From Kitasatospora humi (GTDB taxonomy: Bacteria; Actinomycetota; Actinomycetes; Streptomycetales; Streptomycetaceae): 64,000 bases of DNA. The translations under genes were made by a program, and so were the position numbers. The DNA lies in NCBI RefSeq assembly GCF_020907985.1, contig NZ_JAJJPA010000020.1, forward strand, positions 1-64,000, written 5' to 3'. Positions 57,575-64,000 of this stretch are shown piece after piece. The notes under the pieces were generated by a model. It saw nothing but the letters and a program-made list of their open reading frames with translations, did no database searches and was not told the origin of the DNA. The first letter of the stretch is position 1; every line of letters starts with the position of its first letter.

Positions 57575-60500
57575 ATGAGTTCCCCCGCCGCCCGATCCGC
57601 CGACGCCCCCGCCATCGGGGAGCTGGCGGCCCGGCTGCCCGAGCTGATGCTGCGCGACCAGCAGCGGATCGGCCGCCGGCTGGACGGAGCGCGACGGGTC
57701 CGCAAATCCGAGGCGCGCGCGGCCATCGCCGCCGAGCTGGCCACCGAGATCGAGCGCGCCGAGCTGCGGCTCGCGCAGCGCCGCCAGGCCGTCCCCGCGA
57801 TCCACTACCCTGCTGAGCTGCCGGTCAGTCAGAAGAAGGACGAGATCCTGGCAGCGATCCGGGACCACCAGGTGGTGATCGTCGCGGGCGAGACCGGCTC
57901 CGGCAAGACCACCCAGATCCCGAAGATCTGCCTGGAGCTGGGCCGCGGCGTCAAGGGCCTGGTCGGCCACACCCAGCCGCGCCGGATCGCCGCCCGCACG
58001 GTGGCCGAGCGGGTCGCCGAGGAGATCGGCACCCCGCTCGGCGAGACGGTCGGCTGGAAGGTCCGGTTCACCGACCAGGTCGGCCAGGACACCCTGGTCA
58101 AGCTGATGACCGACGGCATCCTGCTCGCCGAGATCCAGACCGACCGCGAGCTGCGCCAGTACGACACCCTGATCATCGACGAGGCGCACGAGCGCAGCCT
58201 CAACATCGACTTCATCCTCGGTTACCTCAAGCAGCTGCTCCCCCGCCGCCCCGATCTCAAGGTGGTCATCACTTCGGCGACCATCGACCCGGAGCGGTTC
58301 GCCCGCCACTTCGGCGACGCCCCGATCGTCGAGGTCTCCGGTCGCACCTATCCCGTCGAGGTCAGGTACCGCCCGCTGGTCGACGACACCGACGAGGCCG
58401 ACGCATCCGACGAGGTGGACCGCGACCGCGACCAGATCCAGGCGATCTGCGACGCCGCCGAGGAGCTGCAGGCCGAGGGCCCGGGGGACATCCTGGTCTT
58501 CCTCTCCGGCGAGCGCGAGATCCGCGACACCGCCGATGCCCTCAACAAGCTGAACCTGAAGTTCACGGAGGTGCTGCCGCTCTACGCCCGGCTGAGCTCC
58601 GCCGAACAGCACAAGGTCTTCCAGCGCTCCACCAAACGCCGGATCGTGCTGGCCACCAACGTCGCCGAGACGTCCCTGACGGTGCCCGGCATCAAGTACG
58701 TGATCGACCCGGGCACCGCCCGGATCTCCCGCTACAGCCACCGCACCAAGGTGCAGCGGCTGCCGATCGAGGCGATCAGCCAGGCCAGCGCCAACCAGCG
58801 CAAGGGCCGCTGCGGCCGCACCAGCGACGGCATCTGCATCCGGCTCTACTCGGAGGAGGACTTCCTCTCCCGGCCGGAGTTCACCGACGCCGAGATCCTG
58901 CGCACCAACCTGGCCTCGGTGATCCTGCAGATGACCGCAGCCGGCCTGGGCGACATCTCGGCCTTCCCCTTCCTGGACCCGCCGGACTCCCGCAACATCA
59001 AGGACGGCGTCAACCTGCTGCAGGAGCTCGGCGCGCTCGACCCGGAGCAGCAGGACCCGCGCAAGCGCCTCACCCCGCTCGGCCGCAAGCTGGCCCAGCT
59101 GCCGGTCGACCCCCGCCTGGCCAGAATGGTGCTGGAGGCCGACCGGAACGGCTGCGTGCGCGACGTGATGGTGATCGCCGCCGCGCTCTCCATCCAGGAC
59201 CCGCGCGAGCGCCCCTCCGAGAAGCGGCAGGCGGCCGACGACCGGCACCGCCGGTTCACCTCGGAGACCTCCGACTTCCTCTCGTACCTGGCGATGTGGC
59301 GGTACGTCAGGGAGCAGCAGAAGGAGCTCTCCTCCTCCGCGTTCCGCCGGATGTGCAAGGCCGAGTTCCTCAACTACCTGCGGATACGGGAGTGGCAGGA
59401 CATCTGCGTCCAACTGCGCACCGTGGCGAAGCAGTTGGGCGTCACCATCGAAGAGGCCCATGACGAAGCCGAGCCGGACGCCGACCGGATCCACCAGTCG
59501 CTGCTGGCCGGACTGCTCTCCCACGTCGGCCTGTTCGACGTGGAGAAGCGCGAGTACGGCGGCGCCCGCGGTGCCCGGTTCGCGCTCTTCCCGGGCTCCG
59601 GCCTGTTCAAGAAGCCGCCGCGCTGGGTGATGTCGGCCGAGCTGGTGGAGACGTCGCGCCTCTGGGCGCGGATCAACGCCAAGATCGAGCCGGAGTGGAT
59701 CGAGCCGCTCGCCGCCCACCTGATCAAGCGCACCTACAGCGAGCCGCACTGGGAGAAGAAGGCCGGCGCGGTCATGGCCTACGAGCGGGTCACCCTCTAC
59801 GGCGTACCGATCGTCACCCAACGCCGGGTCAACTACGGCCGGATCGATCCGGAGCTCTGCCGCGAGCTGTTCATCCGCAACGCCCTGGTGGAGGGCGACT
59901 GGGAGACCCACCACCAGTTCTTCGCCGCCAACCGCCGGATGCTCGACGAGGTCGAGGAACTGGAGAACCGGGCCCGCCGCCGCGACATCCTGGTGGACGA
60001 CCAGACCCTGTTCGACTTCTACGACGCCCGGCTGCCCGAGGAGATCGTCTCCACCCGGCACTTCGACGCCTGGTGGAAGAAGGCCCGGCACGACCAGCCC
60101 GACCTGCTCAACTTCGAGAAGTCGATGCTGATCAACGACGCCGCCGACGGCGTCACCGAGGCGGACTACCCGGACTACTGGCAGCAGGGCAAGCTCCGCT
60201 TCAAGCTGACCTACCAGTTCGAGCCGGGCAGCGACGCGGACGGCGTGACCGTGCACATCCCGCTGCCGGTGCTCAACCAGGTGTCCGCCGAGGGCTTCGA
60301 CTGGCAGATCCCGGGCCTGCGCGGCGAGTTGGTCACCGCGTACATCCGGGCGCTGCCCAAGGCGATCCGACGCAACTTCGTGCCGGCGCCGGACTTCGCC
60401 AAGGCGGCACTGCGCGAACTGACCGACCGCCAGGAGCCGTTGCTGCCCAGCCTGGAACGGGTGCTGCACCGGATGTCCGGGGTGCCGATCCCGTCGGAGG

Positions 60501-61540
60501 CCTGGGACGACGACCGGGTGCCGGAGCACCTCAAGGTGACCTTCCGGGTGGTGGACGGCAAGCGCAAGCTGGCCGAGTCCAAGGACTTGGAGGAGCTGCG
60601 CCTCAAGCTCAAGCCCAAGCTCAAGGAGACCCTCTCCTCGGCCGCCAGCGGCCGGGGCATCGAGCGCGCCGGACTGACCGCCTGGCCGGCCGACCTGCCG
60701 CAGCTCCAGCGCACCTTCGAGCAGCGTTCCCGGGGCCACTCGCTGCGCGCCTACCCGGCGCTGACCGACGATGGCGACAGCGTGTCGATCAAGCTCTACG
60801 ACACCCCGCAGGCCCAGGCGCAGGCCATGTGGCAGGGCACCCGGCGGCTGCTGCTGCTCACCTGCAACTCCCCCGCCAAGCAGATCCAGGCCCGGCTGGG
60901 CAACCAGGCGAAACTGGCGCTCTCCTACAACCCGCACGGTTCCGTGCCGGCGCTGTTCGAGGACATCACCGCCTGTGCCACCGACCGCCTGATGGCGCTG
61001 AACGGCGGGGTGGCCTGGGACGCCGAGTCGTTCGCCAAGCTCCGTGACGCGGTGCGGGCCGATCTGTACGAGCTGTCGGCGGACACCACGCTGAAGACGG
61101 CCTCCGCGCTGATCGCCTACCACCGGGCCGGCAACCGGCTGAAGACGGTGCAGAGCCCGGTGCTGCTCTCCGCGGTGAACGACGTCAAGCTGCACCTGGC
61201 CTCGCTGGTGCATCCGGGCTTCGTCACCGCGACCGGCTGGCAGCGGCTGGCCGACGTCAAGCGCTACCTGATCGCGGTGGACCGGCGGCTGGAGGCGCTG
61301 CCCAACCACCCGCAGCGCGACCTGAACAACCTGTACAAGGTGCAGGAGGTGCAGCGGGCCTACGGCGAGCTGCTGGCGGCCGTGCCGGCGGGGCAGCAGC
61401 CCCCCGAGGAGGTGCGGCAGGTCCGCTGGATGATCGAGGAGCTGCGGGTGAGTTTCTTCGCGCAGTCGCTGGGCACGCCGGCTCCGGTCTCGGAGAAGCG
61501 GATCATCAAGGCGATGGACGCCGCCCGCGCCGCGCTCTGA
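57575..61540 (+). CDS. hrpA: ATP-dependent RNA helicase HrpA
   Basis: ATG 57575 has GAGGG 9 nt upstream; ATG 57566 abuts that site and is less likely. 1321 aa, usual for HrpA. DEAH-box motifs: VAGETGSGKTTQIPKI (I), TQPRRIAA (Ia), DEAHERSLN (II), SATID (III), LVFLSGEREI (IV), NVAETSLTVPGI (V), QRKGRCGRTSDG (VI), followed by HA2, OB-fold and the long DUF3418 C-terminal region. HrpA acts in mRNA processing and rescue of stalled ribosomes in other bacteria. Placed beside bldC, an order I recall from Streptomyces. Confidence 0.95.
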   Translation: MSSPAARSADAPAIGELAARLPELMLRDQQRIGRRLDGARRVRKSEARAAIAAELATEIERAELRLAQRRQAVPAIHYPAELPVSQKKDEILAAIRDHQVVIVAGETGSGKTTQIPKICLELGRGVKGLVGHTQPRRIAARTVAERVAEEIGTPLGETVGWKVRFTDQVGQDTLVKLMTDGILLAEIQTDRELRQYDTLIIDEAHERSLNIDFILGYLKQLLPRRPDLKVVITSATIDPERFARHFGDAPIVEVSGRTYPVEVRYRPLVDDTDEADASDEVDRDRDQIQAICDAAEELQAEGPGDILVFLSGEREIRDTADALNKLNLKFTEVLPLYARLSSAEQHKVFQRSTKRRIVLATNVAETSLTVPGIKYVIDPGTARISRYSHRTKVQRLPIEAISQASANQRKGRCGRTSDGICIRLYSEEDFLSRPEFTDAEILRTNLASVILQMTAAGLGDISAFPFLDPPDSRNIKDGVNLLQELGALDPEQQDPRKRLTPLGRKLAQLPVDPRLARMVLEADRNGCVRDVMVIAAALSIQDPRERPSEKRQAADDRHRRFTSETSDFLSYLAMWRYVREQQKELSSSAFRRMCKAEFLNYLRIREWQDICVQLRTVAKQLGVTIEEAHDEAEPDADRIHQSLLAGLLSHVGLFDVEKREYGGARGARFALFPGSGLFKKPPRWVMSAELVETSRLWARINAKIEPEWIEPLAAHLIKRTYSEPHWEKKAGAVMAYERVTLYGVPIVTQRRVNYGRIDPELCRELFIRNALVEGDWETHHQFFAANRRMLDEVEELENRARRRDILVDDQTLFDFYDARLPEEIVSTRHFDAWWKKARHDQPDLLNFEKSMLINDAADGVTEADYPDYWQQGKLRFKLTYQFEPGSDADGVTVHIPLPVLNQVSAEGFDWQIPGLRGELVTAYIRALPKAIRRNFVPAPDFAKAALRELTDRQEPLLPSLERVLHRMSGVPIPSEAWDDDRVPEHLKVTFRVVDGKRKLAESKDLEELRLKLKPKLKETLSSAASGRGIERAGLTAWPADLPQLQRTFEQRSRGHSLRAYPALTDDGDSVSIKLYDTPQAQAQAMWQGTRRLLLLTCNSPAKQIQARLGNQAKLALSYNPHGSVPALFEDITACATDRLMALNGGVAWDAESFAKLRDAVRADLYELSADTTLKTASALIAYHRAGNRLKTVQSPVLLSAVNDVKLHLASLVHPGFVTATGWQRLADVKRYLIAVDRRLEALPNHPQRDLNNLYKVQEVQRAYGELLAAVPAGQQPPEEVRQVRWMIEELRVSFFAQSLGTPAPVSEKRIIKAMDAARAAL

Positions 61541-61695
61541 GGACGGGCCCGCCACGGGTCGGCGGGCCTGCGTCCCAGGTCGGGCCGGGCGGCTCGGATC
61601 GGCCGGTTCGACCTGGGGGCCCCGGATGCAGTACGATCTGTCTTGTCGCCGCCGAGAGCAGCGGCAAAATCACTGCCACGAGCAGTGAAATCCCT

Positions 61696-61769
61696 GGCCC
61701 TGTGGAGCAGTTGGTTAGCTCGCCACCCTGTCAAGGTGGAGGTCGCGGGTTCAAGTCCCGTCAGGGTCG
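61696..61769 (+). tRNA. tRNA-Asp(GTC), second copy
   Basis: Acceptor GGCCCTG (61696-61702) with CAGGGTC (61762-61768), discriminator G; anticodon GTC; D-, anticodon and T-arms identical to the copy at 43361, differing only in acceptor pairs. Confidence 0.95.
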
Positions 61770-61777
61770 CCAGTGCG

Positions 61778-61809
61778 AGAGGCCCGGAGCCGTCAGGTTC
61801 CGGGCCTCT
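61778..61809. terminator. Terminator after tRNA-Asp
   Basis: AGAGGCCCGGA (61778-61788) pairs perfectly with TCCGGGCCTCT (61799-61809), 10-nt loop, 8 nt after the tRNA. Confidence 0.8.
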
Positions 61810-62293
61810 CGTCGTTTCGGCCCCGCCCGCACCGCCGAGCGGCTCGACGAGTCGTCAGGCGGCATTATCGGCAGCCAGGTCCAGACCACAAGAGCACCGG
61901 CTGTGACAGTCGTCACTTATCTTTCCTTGAACTTCGTGAGCTGGGACCCACCCTGAGGCAACGGTCATTTAATATGTAAAATTGTACAGAGTTTCGACGC
62001 ATTCCCACCCCCGGTCACCGGGGATTTCCTGGCGCCCCAGGAGTCGCAACGGATATCCATTGTTCCGCCATTTTCCGGTCAACTGACAGTCATGAAATGG
62101 TTGATACTCATGTCAGCATGGCCTGGACGGCGGATAGGCTTCCGAGAACGCGCCGGCAGCACGAGCGAGCGGGAAATGCCTCCGGGTACGCCGAAGGGGC
62201 CGTCCCGGACCCGGCGGAGTCCAGGGGACGGCCCCTTCGATCAGCTGTGCGCCAACGCGCCGACGGCGGGATGAGCGGCCCGCCGCGCGGCCG
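61810..62293. other. Intergenic region between tRNA-Asp and bldC
   Basis: About 480 nt. AT-rich around 61905-61995 (TTTAATATGTAAAATTG at 61967-61983). A hairpin-like GGGGCCGTCCC...GGGACGGCCCC (62196-62235) lies just past the bldC stop and could end bldC transcription. No gene called. Confidence 0.5.
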
Positions 62294-62500
62294 TCAGGCC
62301 TCGGTGCGCTGAGCCGGAATCCCGGCCAGCAGTGCCCGCACCTCCGCCTACCGGTAGCGGCGGTGGCCGCCGAGCGTGCGGATGGACGTGAGCTTGCCCG
62401 CCTTGGCCCACCGGGTCACCGTCTTGGGGTCCACGCGGAACATGGTGGCGACCTCTGCCGGTGTCAGCAGGGGCTCTGCGTCAGGGGTACGAGCGGTCAT
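62294..62500 (-). pseudogene. bldC: bldC developmental regulator with in-frame TAG at codon 51
   Basis: From ATG 62500 the minus strand encodes MTARTPDAEPLLTPAEVATM, FRVDPKTVTRWAKAGKLTSI and RTLGGHRRYR, then TAG (62350-62348), then AEVRALLAGIPAQRTEA and TGA (62296-62294). This is the 68-residue MerR-like BldC of streptomycetes, identical or nearly so to what I recall, with GAG (Glu) expected at codon 51. The DNA-binding helix-turn-helix precedes the stop, but the C-terminal part needed for the winged-helix core and head-to-tail DNA binding is lost. The frame beyond is perfectly kept, so this is a recent nonsense mutation or a sequence error. BldC controls the onset of aerial development and antibiotic production. 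Confidence 0.85.
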
Positions 62501-63107
62501 GAGCGGCCTCCTCGGAGAACCGAACCAGGGCGGTTCTATCCTTCAAATTCTGCACCTTGGCCCGCGATGCCCGAAATGGCACGGGCGGACCGAGTCGGTT
62601 ATAGGACGAACGGCTTGTCCTGGTGTCTACAACTACACCATCCGTCCAGCCCCATCGACCAAACCGCCAAAATTGGCCCCTCACGGGTTCAAGAGCGACG
62701 GAAGGCGATGGACCATCCCATAACGGACAGTCACTGAAGAGCGACATTCGGTTATGGGACTCCCAGACCTATCGTTTCCCCCCAAAGGGCACATCGACCC
62801 CGGATCCACCCAAAAGTGGGCAGGGATGATGAGACTTGGGTGGCTTGTCCCATTTTTACCGTTACCCATGAGTTCGCGTCAACAGTGAGTAGTGTCACGT
62901 TAATGGAGTATTGACCGGAACCGGGACCTTGGTCCCAAGGGTCCCGAACACTTTTCCTACCCAGCGGACACACCGGCATCACCAGCCGCCTCCCCCGCTC
63001 TCACGCCCGGCCCCGGCCGGGCGGCCCGCGCGCTCCCCGCGCCCGTCCCCCGCGCTGACTCCCCCGTTGACCCCCCGTCAGCCCCCTGCTGCCGACCCGA
63101 GCCCCCG
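62501..63107. promoter_or_regulatory. bldC upstream region
   Basis: About 600 nt, AT-richer than its flanks, no gene. On the minus strand TTGACG (62883-62878) followed after 18 nt by TAAAAA (62859-62854) is a possible promoter, about 360 nt upstream of bldC. The overlapping palindromes GGGACCTTGGTCCC and CCTTGGTCCCAAGG (62922-62940) could be a regulator site for bldC or the gene at 63108. Confidence 0.4.
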
Positions 63108-63995
63108 TCAGTTGGCCTGACGCAGCGCCTGCACCCGGCGCCAGCGCTCGGTGACCGTCTCGTAGACCTGTGCCGCGGTGTCGGCGTCCCCCGCCCGCAG
63201 CGCCGCCAAGCCATCGGCCAGCTCACCGGCCGACTGGTCCGCCGCCAGCGTCTGCTCCCCCATCACGTGCACCAGCCCCCCGTAGTCCAGTTCCACCAGT
63301 GAGCGCGGATGGAACTCCTCCAGCCAGCGACCCACCTCCTCGGCGCCCTCCGCCAGCGAGGTGCCGCTCAACTGCTCGCGCAGCACCCGGTAGCCGCGTG
63401 CCACCCGGCGGCGGGCCTGCGCCATGGTCGTCAGGTAGAACAACGCCGCCGGCTCCGCGCCCCCGCCCTCCCCGTGCCCGCCGGCGGGCACGTACCGCCG
63501 GTCCTCCGGCCCGAACGGCAGGAACCAGCGGACCGGCACCTCCCAGCGGCTGGTCAGGATCCACGGCCGGGCGTCCGGGTGCGCCGAGCGCCAGCGCGCC
63601 TGTGCGGCCAGCGCCTGCTCCCGCACCGTCCGCGGCAGCACGGTCTCCAGCAGTGTCACCGGCAGCGAGTCCCGCAGCTCCTCCAGCGCCTGCCAACTGC
63701 GCAGCCGGGTGGTCCACGGGCAGACGTAGGCGACCGCGTCGACCACCCGCACGAAGGCGCCCTCGTTCTCCCACCCGGCGTCGTCGGGGGACGGCGCGGC
63801 GCACTGGGGACGGGGCAGCAGCTCGGCGAGCGCCTCCCGTTGTGCTTCGAGCGCCGCCCGCGCCACCGGCTGGTCGGCCGAGGCCGCGTCAGGCCCGCGG
63901 TCGGCCAGCTCGGCCTGCCAGCGGGCCCGGTCCGGCTCGGGCAGTGCCGCGAGGGGCTCGTACACCCGCAGGTGGGCGGCGTAGGGCGGCAGCAC
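63108..63995 (-). CDS. Conserved streptomycete hypothetical protein next to bldC
   Basis: GTG 63995 (MLPPYAAHLRVYEPLAALPE) is 5 nt from the window edge; an earlier start outside cannot be excluded. 295 aa, mostly helical (VREQALAAQARWRSAHPDARPWI, TTMAQARRRVARGYRVLREQL, DTAAQVYETVTERWRRVQALRQ), with a conserved-looking WILTSRWEVPVRWFLPFGPEDRRY core. No membrane segments. I recall a conserved gene in this place beside bldC in streptomycetes; function unknown. Confidence 0.7.
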   Translation of the reverse strand: MLPPYAAHLRVYEPLAALPEPDRARWQAELADRGPDAASADQPVARAALEAQREALAELLPRPQCAAPSPDDAGWENEGAFVRVVDAVAYVCPWTTRLRSWQALEELRDSLPVTLLETVLPRTVREQALAAQARWRSAHPDARPWILTSRWEVPVRWFLPFGPEDRRYVPAGGHGEGGGAEPAALFYLTTMAQARRRVARGYRVLREQLSGTSLAEGAEEVGRWLEEFHPRSLVELDYGGLVHVMGEQTLAADQSAGELADGLAALRAGDADTAAQVYETVTERWRRVQALRQAN

Positions 63996-64000
63996 GGAGG

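Noticed and set aside
57317..61555. 1412-codon open frame on the minus strand
   Set aside because: Antisense to hrpA, whose protein has every helicase motif; a product of GC-rich third positions.

Overview
High GC throughout, SD-led starts with frequent GTG/TTG, and a conserved block of DEAD-box helicase, tRNA genes, cold-shock protein, HrpA helicase and bldC point to a streptomycete (Streptomyces, Kitasatospora or a close relative). The order hrpA then bldC on opposite strands is what I recall for Streptomyces. Species cannot be told from the sequence.

Layout. (1) 1-13.6 kb: an accessory, probably biosynthetic locus. A Gfo/Idh/MocA oxidoreductase and an HPr-kinase-like ATP-binding protein precede a tightly coupled operon: MoaA-like radical SAM enzyme, an aldo/keto-reductase-fold protein without its catalytic residues, a 41-codon ORF with a perfect Shine-Dalgarno sequence, a NodU/TobZ-type carbamoyltransferase and a phosphotransferase-fold protein lacking its catalytic Asp. 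Each junction is a 4-nt stop/start overlap. A Nudix hydrolase follows, then a second-type seryl-tRNA synthetase under a complete T-box leader (specifier TCC, acceptor-reading bulge TGGC, Shine-Dalgarno sequestering). HD, Nudix, XRE and HAD genes lie after it. I do not recognise this cluster.

(2) About 13.9-36.6 kb: an integrated element with tyrosine integrase, excisionase, replication genes, terminase, portal-MuF fusion, prohead protease, HK97-type capsid and endolysin, but no tail gene I can see. It also carries an XRE/ImmA/membrane/PAP2 module and, beside the integrase, a large Mrr-like nuclease plus nSTAND NTPase, probably anti-phage. Its right edge cuts a tRNA-Lys(TTT) gene in the anticodon arm. 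It resembles a capsid-forming phage satellite, or a prophage that lost its tail genes.

(3) 36.6-43.5 kb: conserved chromosome: small membrane proteins, a bacterial-type poly(ADP-ribose) glycohydrolase, a DEAD-box helicase with Arg/Gly-rich tail, a putative lipoprotein, a minimal metalloprotease, and tRNA-Glu, tRNA-Asp and tRNA-Phe.

(4) 43.5-54.5 kb: tandem islands in tRNA-Phe. The tRNA 3' half, its terminator and about 40 bp beyond occur three times, and each copy is followed by a toxin-antitoxin-type gene and a full or decayed copy of one gene family. No integrase remains. Cargo includes VapBC, a Phd-like/partner pair, an ASCH plus GNAT multidomain pair and several unknowns.

(5) 54.7-64 kb: core genes again: cold-shock protein, a TetR regulator, hrpA, tRNA-Asp, and bldC, which here has an in-frame TAG at codon 51, followed by a conserved hypothetical gene at the right edge.
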